A stretch of 64,000 bases of DNA from Nocardia anaemiae NBRC 100462 (GCF_001612725.1 NZ_BDAZ01000004.1:62001-126000); one strand, 5' to 3'. Shown: positions 33,162 through 42,862, counted from the first letter of the stretch. Notes: generated by a model not told the origin, from the letters alone. Program-made: numbers and translations.

Positions 33162-33746
33162 ATGACTTCTCCCCCTCCACGTCGGGCCGACGCGCAGCGG
33201 AATCGCGAACGTCTGCTGTCCGCCGCCGAGGCCCTCCTCAACGAACGAGGCCTGAGCGCCTCGCTGGATGACATCGCCAAGGCCGCAGGGGTTGGCAACG
33301 CCACGTTGTATCGCCACTTCTCTTCACGGGAAAAGCTGATCGAAGCCGTCTACGACCAGCGGATCCGGACGCTGTGTGACAGCGCAGGCAACCTGGAGGC
33401 ATCTCGACCGCCCGGTGAGGCGCTGGTGGCCTGGCTTCGGGAAGTGGTCGTTCACATTACCGAGAGCCAGGTTCTGGGCGAGGCCTTCATGGCCGACTAT
33501 GAAGGCCCCGCCGACATGGAGCCTCCGCAGGTCACAGCCTGGCACCGCGCGATCCACCAGGCCGCTGCGCCGCTGCTCAGCGCAGCGCAGGAGGTCGGCG
33601 CGATCCGTCGCGACCTCGGAGTGACCGAGTTGCTGGCCCTCACCACCGCCGTGGCCCGGGCTGGCAACCCGGCTCAGGCCATCCACTTCCTCGAGGTGTT
33701 ACTAGATGGCGTTGTGCCCCGTGAGAACAACATGTTCGGCATGTAG
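33162..33746 (+). CDS. TetR-family repressor
   Basis: 194 residues from ATG 33162 (TTG 33141 in frame is less likely). N-terminal helix-turn-helix: NRERLLSAAEALLNERGLSA, then DDIAKAAGVGNATLYRHFSS. C-terminal ligand domain follows. The operator ends 22 bases before the start, so a leaderless or very short leader is expected. It controls itself and the divergent SnoaL-like gene. Confidence 0.93.
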   Translation: MTSPPPRRADAQRNRERLLSAAEALLNERGLSASLDDIAKAAGVGNATLYRHFSSREKLIEAVYDQRIRTLCDSAGNLEASRPPGEALVAWLREVVVHITESQVLGEAFMADYEGPADMEPPQVTAWHRAIHQAAAPLLSAAQEVGAIRRDLGVTELLALTTAVARAGNPAQAIHFLEVLLDGVVPRENNMFGM

Positions 33747-33944
33747 CGAACGAGCGCAATGATCAGCGCTGCTGTGCCCCAGGCACGAGAGTTCGGATGT
33801 CCGCGCAGCTCGACGCCCGCGCCCGCGACGACGAACTACCGGGGCTGCTGCCGAGATCGATCCGAGGCCGCACCCAAGGAGCGGTGGATGCGTTGCCGGG
33901 CATTGGTTTCGGGCAATCGTCGCCCGCGTTGAGTCTGCGGGCGC
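33747..33944. other. Intergenic region with weak hairpin
   Basis: About 200 bases between the convergent TetR and FHA genes. A CGCCCGC/GCGGGCG hairpin at 33921-33943 directly follows the FHA stop and may act as terminator. A 55-codon frame at 33797 has no protein features. Confidence 0.45.
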
Positions 33945-34601
33945 TCAGATGGTTCCGGCTGTGACCACGATGGTGGTCCAGCCGCCGAGGTGGATGCGGT
34001 CACCGCTCTGGAGCGGGACGGGCACCTCGGCGGGGATCAGGTCCTCGCTGTCATTGAGGCTGGTGCCGTTGGTGGAGCCGAGATCGGTGATGGTTATGCC
34101 GGTTTCGGTGATGCGCAGGATCGCGTGGGCGCGGGAGACACCGGCATCGGTGGGGGCGATGCCCAGGTCGATCTCGGGTTGCAGGCCCTGTGAGACGCTG
34201 TGTTTGCCGATCAGGATATCGTTGCCGCGCAAGGTGATTCGGCGCTCCGGATAGAACGCCGGGAATTCGACCTGATCGGCGTCGGGACCTTTGCGGGCCT
34301 GCACCCGGTCATAGAACTCGCGATCGGCGGTGATCGTGGCGACCCATGTCAGCGCGCGCGCTGGGCCCTGGACCTCGGCCGCGGTGGCGATTTCGGTGGC
34401 CGCGGACGCATGCGGCACCGGCGTCGGCAGCGCCGAATCCGCGCCGCAGACTTCACAGAAACGGCCGGTGCTCGGCGACCCGCACGACGGGCACAGCGCC
34501 GCCGCGCTCGTCGGTGCGGGCGCGCCGATCGGCGAACCGCACACATCGCAGTAATCCGTCGCGACGGACTGATGCCCGTCCGGACAGGTGGCAATCGCCA
34601 T
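33945..34601 (-). CDS. Zinc-ribbon FHA-domain protein
   Basis: 218 residues from ATG 34601, overlapping the VWA stop by one base. About 1-60 has two short zinc ribbons (CDVCGSP and CPSCGSP ... CEVCGAD). The FHA domain (about 125-215) recognises phosphothreonine: ILIGKHSVSQ, GVSRAHAILR and DLGSTNGTSLND are the canonical loops. Last gene of the glnX-to-FHA operon. It probably reads phosphorylation made by the PknG-like kinase; the GarA-type ETTS phosphorylation motif was not seen. Confidence 0.9.
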   Translation of the reverse strand: MAIATCPDGHQSVATDYCDVCGSPIGAPAPTSAAALCPSCGSPSTGRFCEVCGADSALPTPVPHASAATEIATAAEVQGPARALTWVATITADREFYDRVQARKGPDADQVEFPAFYPERRITLRGNDILIGKHSVSQGLQPEIDLGIAPTDAGVSRAHAILRITETGITITDLGSTNGTSLNDSEDLIPAEVPVPLQSGDRIHLGGWTTIVVTAGTI

Positions 34602-35887
34602 CACCCCTCCTTGCGTACCCGCGCCGTCTTGGTCGAGCGTGCGTCCAAGGCCATTTCGTCCGCGGCCTCGACCCTGGCGCGCAACCGCACCGTGCCATTG
34701 CGCTCGTCGACCTCGACAACGCCGCGCAACAGCTTCGCGGTGCCCTCGTTCCCGGATTCGGCGGCGAGTTCGACCGCGCGCCGCAGCTTCGCCGTCGCGG
34801 TCTCCACATCACCGTTCTTACGCGCGCTCAACCCCTCCTGCACGACCTGCGCGAGTTCGGCCTGCCCGGTGTAATGCGCGACGCGCCTGCTGATTCGGGC
34901 CGACAGCTCGGTCTCGGTGGTCCACACCGCGCGCACCAATCCCTGCCCGACCACCTCGTCTCCCGCGACCACACTGATGCGGGCCGCGAGCTTCTCCCGT
35001 CCGGGCGCGGCGGGCTCGACCCGCACCTGCACGTGATAGTCGCGGTCCTCCGCACCCCACGCCCCGAGCGGGTACTCCCCCAGTTGCGGTCCGGCATCGG
35101 TGCGGCGCGCGGTCAGATCCTCGATCGTCGGCGCGACCTGCTTGACGAACTGGACGGTGGCACCGGCCGGTGTCCAGACCCGCAGGGTGAGTTCCGGAAT
35201 CGCCTTTGCCATCGATGTCTGCGTCATGGCGGCGAAGTCCGCGGCCAGATTCGCCGGATCCGCGACGATATCGACGGTGCCGTGCAGCGCCGAGGCGATG
35301 GTGCGCAATTCGTCCACCTGCCAGTCGGTTCCGACGCCTCGGCAGTCGCAGGTGAAGATCCCCTCGGACTGCTTTATTTCGGCGGCCAGCGCCGTGGGCT
35401 CCTCGTGTTCGTTCTTGCCGTCGGTGAGCAGAATGGCGTGCACCATCGCACCCGGATGTTTCTTGGTCAGCTGACGGGTGAGCCCGAGCCAGGTGCCCAT
35501 GGCGGTGCCGCCGTTGGGGCGCAACTTATCCAGCGCGCGCCGGGCCGCGGCCCTGGTGTCGCGGTTGACCGGCACCGATGGCTGATCACTCGGATAGGTC
35601 AGCCGCGCCATCGACGTGCCCTCGATGATCGCGAACCGGGTGCCGTCCTTCAGCACATCGAGTGCGGCCAGGGTGGCTCGGCGCGCACCCTCGAACTTCT
35701 TCCCGGTGGCCATCGATCCGGAGCAGTCGATGATCAGCACCTCCAGCCGCTCCGGCTCCGGTCCGGCCGCCACGAAATCCGCACCGGTCTCCACGGTCAC
35801 CACCGCGTCGACCGTGTCCGCGCCCTCGGCCAGATGTTCGTTCTGGTCTATCGCTACCGAAATGCCGTTATCCGCAATCGAACTCAC
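34601..35887 (-). CDS. VWA-domain protein
   Basis: 428 residues. The VWA domain (about 45-235) has a complete MIDAS: DCSGSM, Thr in NGGTAMG, and LTDGKNE, so it should bind a divalent metal and a partner. A beta-rich middle (about 235-350) and a helical C-terminus follow. No signal or membrane helix, so cytosolic. It overlaps the PP2C gene at 35884 (ATGA). VWA proteins of this type act as scaffolds joining kinase and phosphatase. Confidence 0.9.
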   Translation of the reverse strand: MSSIADNGISVAIDQNEHLAEGADTVDAVVTVETGADFVAAGPEPERLEVLIIDCSGSMATGKKFEGARRATLAALDVLKDGTRFAIIEGTSMARLTYPSDQPSVPVNRDTRAAARRALDKLRPNGGTAMGTWLGLTRQLTKKHPGAMVHAILLTDGKNEHEEPTALAAEIKQSEGIFTCDCRGVGTDWQVDELRTIASALHGTVDIVADPANLAADFAAMTQTSMAKAIPELTLRVWTPAGATVQFVKQVAPTIEDLTARRTDAGPQLGEYPLGAWGAEDRDYHVQVRVEPAAPGREKLAARISVVAGDEVVGQGLVRAVWTTETELSARISRRVAHYTGQAELAQVVQEGLSARKNGDVETATAKLRRAVELAAESGNEGTAKLLRGVVEVDERNGTVRLRARVEAADEMALDARSTKTARVRKEG

Positions 35888-36948
35888 TGTGCTACTCCTG
35901 CATCGACCGATGGCCCGATCGGCACCAGCGCGACGGTGATGTTGTCGCTCCCCCCGGACCGTAGTGCAAATTCGACAAGCACCCGCGCGGCCTGCTCGCG
36001 CGGTAATCCGCTGACCATCCGCGCGAGCGCCGTCGGATCGGAGATGTAGTTCCAGAGTCCGTCACTGCACAGCAACAGCACCCCGGGACCCGTGGTGTGA
36101 AAGGTCTTCACACATCGGTCCGACCATGGTTTGTCCTCGCTGTCCGCACCGAGCCAGCGCAGCAAGGTATGGGCCCGCGGATCCCGCATCGCGGCCTGCT
36201 CGTCCATGGCACCGGCATCGACGAGCGCCTGTGCCCACGAGTCGTCGACGGTCAACCGGGTCGACGGCAGATTCCCACCCGCGATCGGCTCGATGCCGCT
36301 GCCCTGCAACCAATATGCCCGGCTGTCACCGACATTCGCGACGGTGATCTCCACTCCGTCGCCACCGTATCCGCGCACGATGGCCGAAACATACGTGCAT
36401 GAGGGAGCGTGACCATCGTGCCGCGCGATATCCCGCACGGCCCGCGACGCGGCCGTGAGCCCGGCCAACACCACTGCCGTGCCGGATCGTGCCTCGGCCA
36501 ATGCGGTGAGGCAGGCATCGACGCCCGCCCGCGCCGCCGCACCCGAGGCCGCCTGCGGATCGTCGGAGGTGGAGACACCGTCGCTGACCGCGATAACGGT
36601 GACGATCGGGCGATCGGCCCCGTCCTCCACTACCGCGGCGGCGACCGCATCTTCATTGCGCGCGTGCGCGATACCGCGATCGGTCATGACATACACCGCG
36701 CCGAGATCAGCCTCGAATCGGTCCGGCTGCGGCCGCAATTGACCGCAGCCGCCGCAATAGCCGTCGGCGTCGTAGCGGGTGCCGCCGCAGCCCTCACACG
36801 TCGGCGCCGCGTTCGGATCCGACCGCGGCAGCGCGATTCGGCGCGCACCGAGTTCGCGGCCGCAGGCCTCGCAGAACCGGTCGGCCACCCCGACCCGCGC
36901 CGCGCATTCCGGACACCGCCGCTCTACCGCGGTCTCGGGCTGGGTCAT
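35884..36948 (-). CDS. PP2C-type Ser/Thr phosphatase with N-terminal zinc ribbons
   Basis: 354 residues from ATG 36948. Two zinc ribbons at the N-terminus (CPECAARVG ... FCEACG and CEGCGGTRY ... CGGCG), then the PPM fold: ARNEDAVAAAV, AVSDGVSTSD, CSDGLWNY and GGSDNITVAL carry all the metal-binding Asp residues, so it is predicted active. Cytosolic. ATGA overlaps with pknG upstream and VWA downstream indicate a tight operon. It should reverse the PknG-type kinase (inference from position). Confidence 0.92.
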   Translation of the reverse strand: MTQPETAVERRCPECAARVGVADRFCEACGRELGARRIALPRSDPNAAPTCEGCGGTRYDADGYCGGCGQLRPQPDRFEADLGAVYVMTDRGIAHARNEDAVAAAVVEDGADRPIVTVIAVSDGVSTSDDPQAASGAAARAGVDACLTALAEARSGTAVVLAGLTAASRAVRDIARHDGHAPSCTYVSAIVRGYGGDGVEITVANVGDSRAYWLQGSGIEPIAGGNLPSTRLTVDDSWAQALVDAGAMDEQAAMRDPRAHTLLRWLGADSEDKPWSDRCVKTFHTTGPGVLLLCSDGLWNYISDPTALARMVSGLPREQAARVLVEFALRSGGSDNITVALVPIGPSVDAGVAQ

Positions 36949-39359
36949 AGGGTCGTCCTCGGCCGGATCGCATTGGCCCGATCCACCAGCTCGAATCGGG
37001 TCCACATATCTTCGGTTTCGCGGGCGAGGTCGCGATAGCAGCGCTCCAAACCGGTTCGTACTCCATCCTGATCGAGGTTGGCGCCGAGCAGCGCCCCGTG
37101 TGTTGTCGGTGCTTTACCCGCACGTAGCCATTTCAATGCGGCATCCAGCACCCGCATCCGCACCTGTGCGCCACGGCTTTTCGATTCGATCCGCAATGCC
37201 TCGACCCGTCCGCCCGCGTCGCGCAGCAGCGCTTCGGACAGTTCGTCGGGGGTGCGGTCGGCCAGCATTATCTCCACGGCAGTCAGCCGTGCCTCGGTGT
37301 AGAGCGCCGAGGCCGAATCCACCTGATCGAGTATGGCGACGGCGCCGTCGCGATCGCCGTCCGCATTGCGCAGGCGGGCCAGTCCGAAGGCGGCGCTGAC
37401 GAAGCCGTGGTCGGTGCGCCAGATCGTGTCGTAGTAGCGTGCGGCCTGTCGCCGATCCGGCTGTGCGCCGGTCAGTTCGGCGACGGCCGCCTGCGCCAGT
37501 TTCGGTGCGGCCTCGCCGGGCAATGCGGCGTACACGGCATCGAATTCGGCATGGGCCGCATCGATATTGCCCGCGAGCAGTTCGGCTTGGCCGCGATACC
37601 AGGCCAGCCGCCAGTCACCGGGCAGGGTGGTGGCGAGTTCGTCGAGTCGGCGCAGTGCATCGGCCGGATCGCCGATCTCGAGGGCGGCGCGCACCAGCCG
37701 CAATGGAATCTCCAAGGACGCGCCGCGAGTCATGAGTACCGAGCGCAGCCCCGCCTCGAAGGCCGGTTCCAGTTCGGCGGGTGAGGTGCCGCCGGTGGTC
37801 GCCAGTAGAGCCGCACCGCTGTCGTTCGGATCGACCAGCGGAACCGGCAGTGCCGCAACGATACTCGTCGGTGTCGGTGCTTCCTGAACACCGAATACGC
37901 CGCGTGGTGGCCCGAAGTAGGCCGACATACCGGGACGCGGCACCCCGTCATCGATGCTCAGCACCTCCCGCAGCACGCCGGTCAGCTGATCGGCCATCTC
38001 CTCCATCGAGGAGAAGCGCGCCTCCGGATCGGCGTCGGTGGCGCGCAGGATGAATCGGTGCAGCGAATCGTATTTCGCCAGTAGCGGTTCGGCGTCCGGG
38101 GCGGGCAGCGCGCCGAAATGTCCGCCCTGCTGGGAAACATTCATCAGCAATACCGCGAGGGTGCGGCCGACGGTGTAGACCTCGGTGGCGACGGTCGGCC
38201 CGGTTTCGGAGATTTTCGGATCCTGATATCCGATAGTGCCGTAGATGGGGCTGTCCTGATCGTCCATGGCGATCACCGCGCCCATATCGATGAGTTTGAG
38301 CTGCTCATCGGTCTGCATCACATTGTCGGGCTTGAAATCACAGTAGGCCAGGCCGAGCGAATGCAGGTAGCCGAGGGCGGGCAGGATCTCCAGAATGTAG
38401 GCGATGGCCCGCGGCGGCGGGAGGTAGCTGCCATCGGCATCGCGGCTGGCGCGCAGGATCTGCCTGAGCGAGGTCCCGCCGACGTACTCCATGACGATGT
38501 AGCCCACCGCGATACCGTCGGTGCCGCGGTGCTCGACGAAGTTGTAGATCTTGACGATGCTGGGATGTTCGACCTCGGCGAGGAACCGTTTCTCGGCGAC
38601 CGCGGCCGCCATCGCGTCCAGATCCCCGGAATTGAGTAGACCTTTCAGCACTACCCAGCGGTTGGCGACATTGCGGTCGGTGGCCAGATAGATCCAGCCG
38701 AGCCCGCCGTGCGCCAAACAGCCGACGACCTCGTACTGTCCGCCGACCAGATCGCCCTTGCTCAACTTCGGTGTGAACGAGAACCTGGTGCCGCAATTGG
38801 GGCAGAAGCCCTCGGTGCGGCCGGGCGTACCGTCACGGCCGCGGCCGACCGGTCGTTCGCATTTGCCGCAGAAGCGCTTGCCCTCCGCGACCTGCGGATC
38901 GGTCAGGACCGCGGTGGCCGGGTCGATGCGCGGCATCCGCGGCACCTCCACCATGCCCGCGCCGAGTCGGCCGCGAGCGCTGGATTTCGATGACGTCCGT
39001 CCCGTGCGCACCGAACGTCCGGAGGCGCGGGTGCTTCCGGAACGCACCGATAGTGCGGAAGTCTTGCCCGGAGCTGTCCCGCAGGCGTCACAGTACCCAC
39101 CGACGATGGTTCCGCCGCAGCCTGGCTCGGCACAGATAGCCTGTTGTGATTCAGCCGGGGCCGTCCCGCAGGCGCCACAGTAGCCGTCGACGATGGTTCC
39201 ACCGCAGCCCGGTTCTGCGCACGGCTGCTCCTCGCTCGAAACCCCCTGCGGGACGCGCACTTCCGCCGATACCGTGGTCGCCTCGGCGGGCGCGGTGCCG
39301 CACACCGTGCAGTAACCGTCTTCGATCGTGCCGTCGCAGCCCGGCTCATTACAGGTCAT
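36945..39359 (-). CDS. pknG: PknG-type Ser/Thr protein kinase
   Basis: 804 residues from ATG 39359. About 1-100 holds three repeated zinc ribbons (GCxGTIxxGYCxxCGTAP). A rubredoxin-like part (FCGKCERPVG ... CPNCG) precedes the kinase domain: CLAHGGLGWIYLATDRN, VVLKGL, YCDFKPDN in place of HRD-KPEN, and DMGAV in place of DFG, all as in mycobacterial PknG. A C-terminal TPR region follows. In mycobacteria soluble PknG controls 2-oxoglutarate and glutamate metabolism through FHA proteins. The three extra zinc ribbons make it longer than the roughly 750-residue PknG. Its 3' end overlaps the PP2C gene. Confidence 0.95.
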   Translation of the reverse strand: MTCNEPGCDGTIEDGYCTVCGTAPAEATTVSAEVRVPQGVSSEEQPCAEPGCGGTIVDGYCGACGTAPAESQQAICAEPGCGGTIVGGYCDACGTAPGKTSALSVRSGSTRASGRSVRTGRTSSKSSARGRLGAGMVEVPRMPRIDPATAVLTDPQVAEGKRFCGKCERPVGRGRDGTPGRTEGFCPNCGTRFSFTPKLSKGDLVGGQYEVVGCLAHGGLGWIYLATDRNVANRWVVLKGLLNSGDLDAMAAAVAEKRFLAEVEHPSIVKIYNFVEHRGTDGIAVGYIVMEYVGGTSLRQILRASRDADGSYLPPPRAIAYILEILPALGYLHSLGLAYCDFKPDNVMQTDEQLKLIDMGAVIAMDDQDSPIYGTIGYQDPKISETGPTVATEVYTVGRTLAVLLMNVSQQGGHFGALPAPDAEPLLAKYDSLHRFILRATDADPEARFSSMEEMADQLTGVLREVLSIDDGVPRPGMSAYFGPPRGVFGVQEAPTPTSIVAALPVPLVDPNDSGAALLATTGGTSPAELEPAFEAGLRSVLMTRGASLEIPLRLVRAALEIGDPADALRRLDELATTLPGDWRLAWYRGQAELLAGNIDAAHAEFDAVYAALPGEAAPKLAQAAVAELTGAQPDRRQAARYYDTIWRTDHGFVSAAFGLARLRNADGDRDGAVAILDQVDSASALYTEARLTAVEIMLADRTPDELSEALLRDAGGRVEALRIESKSRGAQVRMRVLDAALKWLRAGKAPTTHGALLGANLDQDGVRTGLERCYRDLARETEDMWTRFELVDRANAIRPRTTL

Positions 39360-40534
39360 CTGCCCCGCCCCGATTTCTCCCCGATGATCTGCTGGAAGTC
39401 GGCAACCGCCCGGGTAACGGCCGCCAGGTCGCACGGTCGCCGCGCGAGCAGACCCGCCGCGATCTGATTGCAGGCCAAGACATCTCGGTCCTCGCTGACG
39501 CCGAGCCGAGCCGCCTTCGCCTGATAGGCGGCCAGCCGCCCACGCAATTCGCTGCGCCGATCGAGCAGGCCCTGAGCCAGCTTCTGCGCGGTGGCCGCCC
39601 CGGCGGTCGCGTCGGCGATCCGCATTCGCAACCGCACCAAATCCGCTGCCGCAACCGATTTCGGCGATAACGCGTCGAGTTCCGTTTCGAGCGCGGCGGT
39701 GTTGTCCTCGTATGTCGGCAGCGGGCCCGCCAGAATCTTCGCCTCGACCCGCGCCCTTGCCTCCGCCGCGCGGGCTCGGGTTTCGCGTAGCGCCGCCAAG
39801 CGCCTGCGCGTCTCGGCGATGGCGGCGGCCCAATCTGCCGCTACCGCATCGAGTTCGGCGAGGATCGTGGCAACGTGCCGCAACTGCTCGGACAACTCGG
39901 CGACGCGCGCATCGATCTCCGGCGCCGTCAGTGCGAGCGGGTCGGTCGCGGAACGGCTCAGCAATTCGGCGATGCCGTCGCCGATCGCGCGCAGCTGGGG
40001 GGTCTCGCCCCCGGCCGCGCCCGCCTTGTCCAGGGTTTCCTGCAGCGGCGCGAGGCCCGCCATCACCCGGCTGTTCACCGCGTCGACCGCGTCGAAGAAT
40101 TCGGCGATTTCCGGGAAGGTGGCCCGCATGCGATCAACGGTATCGGCGAGTCCGACGAATAAAACCTCTTCGGCGGGTCCGGTGAGCGAACGTTGCGCCA
40201 TCGGTATCGGCGTGCGCGCGGCCTCATAGGGACGCCCGCGCAGCAGTCGGGTGAGTTCGGCGCGCTCACCATCGTCGAGGCGGGTCCGAGTGCCGCGCAC
40301 CTTGCGCGCCGAATCCAAGATGATCTGCAGACGGCTGTAGTCCTCCCACATCAGCGCGAGCGCGGCGCGGACCGGCAGCCAGCGCTGTTCGGTCACACCG
40401 GAGGGCGGATAGCGCTGCAGCAGTGTGTGGCCCTGATGCTTGTCCAGTTCCAGCAGGGTGGCCGTGATGGCATCGAATTCGATTGTGCGGGTTGTCAATT
40501 CGGCATCGATTTCGGAAAGAGTGAGTAGCTGCAT
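39356..40534 (-). CDS. Coiled-coil protein between glnH and pknG
   Basis: 392 residues from ATG 40534. Almost entirely alpha-helical, with long heptad-type stretches (WAAAIAETRRRLAALRETRA, then QGLLDRRSELRGRLAAYQAK). No signal peptide or enzyme motif. It lies four bases after glnH and overlaps pknG by four bases, so it belongs to the operon. Mycobacterial glnX-glnH-pknG lacks this gene. A linker between the membrane sensor and PknG is a fair hypothesis. Family not recognised. Confidence 0.7.
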   Translation of the reverse strand: MQLLTLSEIDAELTTRTIEFDAITATLLELDKHQGHTLLQRYPPSGVTEQRWLPVRAALALMWEDYSRLQIILDSARKVRGTRTRLDDGERAELTRLLRGRPYEAARTPIPMAQRSLTGPAEEVLFVGLADTVDRMRATFPEIAEFFDAVDAVNSRVMAGLAPLQETLDKAGAAGGETPQLRAIGDGIAELLSRSATDPLALTAPEIDARVAELSEQLRHVATILAELDAVAADWAAAIAETRRRLAALRETRARAAEARARVEAKILAGPLPTYEDNTAALETELDALSPKSVAAADLVRLRMRIADATAGAATAQKLAQGLLDRRSELRGRLAAYQAKAARLGVSEDRDVLACNQIAAGLLARRPCDLAAVTRAVADFQQIIGEKSGRGR

Positions 40535-40538
40535 GGTC

Positions 40539-41519
40539 TCACTCTTTGTAACGCAGGTCCGGTGGACCCGGCGACGGGCCGAGGGCGCTGAGTCTGGTGT
40601 TGTAGAGCTGCTGCCAGGTGCCGTCACCGCGGATGCGTTCGAGCACGCCGTTGACGAAGCGGACCAGATCCGGATGCCCCTGCGCGATGCCGACCGCGTA
40701 GGCGCCGGTGCCGATCACCTCCCCGACGATCTCGAGATTTCGGTCTTGGGCCACCAGACCGACGAGGATCGGATCGTCGCCGCTGATCGCGTCCACGTGG
40801 CCCTGTTGCAACGCGGCCAGACAGTCGGTCCAGTTGGACGCGCCGAGGACGACGGGCCGCTTGGCCAGGCTGAACAGTGGTCCGGGCGAGGTGGTGCCCC
40901 GGGTGACGCACACCCGCTTGCCGCCCAGATCCGCGCTGGATCGGATGCCGGAGTTGCGGGCGGCCAGAAGACGTTGGGTCGCACGGTAATAGACGCCGGA
41001 GAAGTCGACGTCACGACGCCGCTCACAGGTCGCCGAGAAGGTGCGCACAATCAGGTCGACCTGTTTGTTCTGCAGGGCCGGTATCCGCTCGGCCGCGGTG
41101 ACCGACCGCAATTCGATCCGGTCCGGATCACCGAAGAGGGATCGGGCGATCTCGCGCGCAATATCGATATCGAAGCCCTCGAGCTGTCCGCTGCTGGGAT
41201 TGCGGAAGCCGAACAGGTAGGTGTTCTGATCCACCCCGACCCGCAGTTTGCCACTGGCGACGATGGCCGCCATCGCCGAACCCGACGGCATCGCACCGGG
41301 ACTCGGCAACGGACCTGGACGCAGGGTGGTCTCCGGATCGCAATTGCCGCCGGATTCGGACTGCGGCGGTGTCGTGATCTCGACGAGATCGGGTTTGGGG
41401 TTGACCGCGGCCACATTCGTGGAGGCGGGGGCCTGGATGCCGGAACCGCATGCGGTCACCAGCGCGACCAACGCCATCCATCCGAATCCGGACCGCCGCA
41501 GGGTGATTCGCCGTCTCAC
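40539..41519 (-). CDS. glnH: GlnH-like amino-acid-binding lipoprotein
   Basis: 326 residues. Signal peptide and lipobox VTACG place it outside the membrane. Type II periplasmic binding fold: GKLRVGVDQNTYLFGFRNP, GFDIDIAREIARSLF, VDLIVRTFSATCERR and SGDDPILVGL. In mycobacteria GlnH binds aspartate/glutamate and signals through GlnX to PknG; no ABC permease is here, which fits signalling rather than uptake. ATGA overlap with glnX. Confidence 0.92.
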   Translation of the reverse strand: MRRRITLRRSGFGWMALVALVTACGSGIQAPASTNVAAVNPKPDLVEITTPPQSESGGNCDPETTLRPGPLPSPGAMPSGSAMAAIVASGKLRVGVDQNTYLFGFRNPSSGQLEGFDIDIAREIARSLFGDPDRIELRSVTAAERIPALQNKQVDLIVRTFSATCERRRDVDFSGVYYRATQRLLAARNSGIRSSADLGGKRVCVTRGTTSPGPLFSLAKRPVVLGASNWTDCLAALQQGHVDAISGDDPILVGLVAQDRNLEIVGEVIGTGAYAVGIAQGHPDLVRFVNGVLERIRGDGTWQQLYNTRLSALGPSPGPPDLRYKE

Positions 41520-42790
41520 AGGAACTCCTTCACCCGTGGCCAGAGGCCGGTGACGGTCGATGCCGCAGCGCCGAACAGGAGTACCAGTGTCCCGGCGGGG
41601 CTGAGCGTCAATGTCGCACCCGCCGAGTCGACCCCGACGCGCAAATCGCCGCGTTCCTGAATGAGGTTGTCGCGCAACAGCTGATCGAGATGGGCGAACA
41701 ATGTCGCCGAGGTCTCCGGACCCGTACCGATCGCCTGAGCGACGGCCGCGGGGTAGTTCGCCGCCTCGTAGGCATCACGCTGTTTGGCATGTCCGGCGGT
41801 CCAGCCCAGCACACCGCGCGAGGCCGCGGAGTCCGGGCCGGTGACCGTCGCCAACCGGTCCGTCAGTTCGGTGGTGTGCTTGCGGTAATCGGTTTCGCTC
41901 GTGGTGATATCGCCGCGGGTGATCAGCTCCAGGGTTTCGTCGGTGCGCGCTTGCTGGGCAAGGATCCTGGCCTGGGTCAGGGTTTCGAAGCGACTGGTCG
42001 CCCCGGATTTACCGGTATCGAGTGCGACGGCGGCGATGATCGTCGCGGCGACCACCCAGAACAGCGCGAGGCCCGTAGCGCCCGCGGCGACCGCGAGACC
42101 GAGGTTCACCCGGCGATTGGTGCGGTGCAGCAGGACCCAAGTGCCGCCGCCACAGCCGATGAGCACCAGTATCAGCAGCACCATGGTGGTCCACGGCAGC
42201 GCGCCGATATCGTGCTGATCCCGGCGGACCGCGGCCATGCGGTCCTTGCTGAGTGTTTCGGCGTTGGGCAGCAACGAATTCTGCATCAACAGTGAGGCCT
42301 CGCGCAGATAGGACGAACCGACCGGGAAGCCCTGCCGGTTGTTCGCCCGTGCGGTTTCGACCAGGCCGGTGTAGGCGGGCAGGTCGGCGGCGATCTTGGC
42401 GACGATATTCCTGGTCTGTTGATCGGCGGCTCCGGCGGTCGCCTCCGCGAGTGCGGCCGCCGCTTCGGCGAGTGCCTGCTGATATCGCGCGCGCACTTCC
42501 GGTGATTCGATGCCGCCGGACAGGAAGGCCGTGGCCGCGGACGCGTCGGCGGCCGACAGCGCGACATACAGGGTCTGCGCGGCGTAGGCCAGCGGTTCGG
42601 TGCGTTCCAGCACAGCATCGCGCCGAGCGATCTTGCCGCTCAATTGATCTGCGGAGGTCAACCCGGCGAGCAGACACAACACGACGGTGACGACGGCGAC
42701 CGCGCCGATGGCACCCGGAGTCGTCCCGGCGAAGCGCCGTACCCACGCACCCCCGTTGCGCATGGTCGCTGGTAGGCGAATCTCCAACAC
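41516..42790 (-). CDS. glnX: GlnX-like membrane signal transducer
   Basis: 424 residues. Membrane helices at about 26-45, two near 200-255, and one at about 398-415, flanking two helical extracytoplasmic domains. Rv0412c/GlnX in mycobacteria has the same plan and passes the GlnH signal across the membrane to PknG. First gene of the operon, which ends with the FHA gene. The ATG is followed by a basic segment and a hydrophobic helix (AIGAVAVVTVVLCLLAGL). Confidence 0.88.
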   Translation of the reverse strand: MLEIRLPATMRNGGAWVRRFAGTTPGAIGAVAVVTVVLCLLAGLTSADQLSGKIARRDAVLERTEPLAYAAQTLYVALSAADASAATAFLSGGIESPEVRARYQQALAEAAAALAEATAGAADQQTRNIVAKIAADLPAYTGLVETARANNRQGFPVGSSYLREASLLMQNSLLPNAETLSKDRMAAVRRDQHDIGALPWTTMVLLILVLIGCGGGTWVLLHRTNRRVNLGLAVAAGATGLALFWVVAATIIAAVALDTGKSGATSRFETLTQARILAQQARTDETLELITRGDITTSETDYRKHTTELTDRLATVTGPDSAASRGVLGWTAGHAKQRDAYEAANYPAAVAQAIGTGPETSATLFAHLDQLLRDNLIQERGDLRVGVDSAGATLTLSPAGTLVLLFGAAASTVTGLWPRVKEFL

Positions 42791-42862
42791 CGCCCCCCTT
42801 CATCTACCCGGCCGGTGTTCCCGATCGCGATAGTACGGGAGGGAATTCGGGTTTGCCGCCCA

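Noticed and set aside
33797..33964. 55-codon frame after the TetR gene
   Set aside because: Low-complexity, no ribosome binding site, overlaps the FHA gene's 3' end.
34346..36049. Plus-strand frame of 567 codons opposite the FHA, VWA and PP2C genes
   Set aside because: Crosses three confirmed minus-strand genes; Arg/His-rich shadow.
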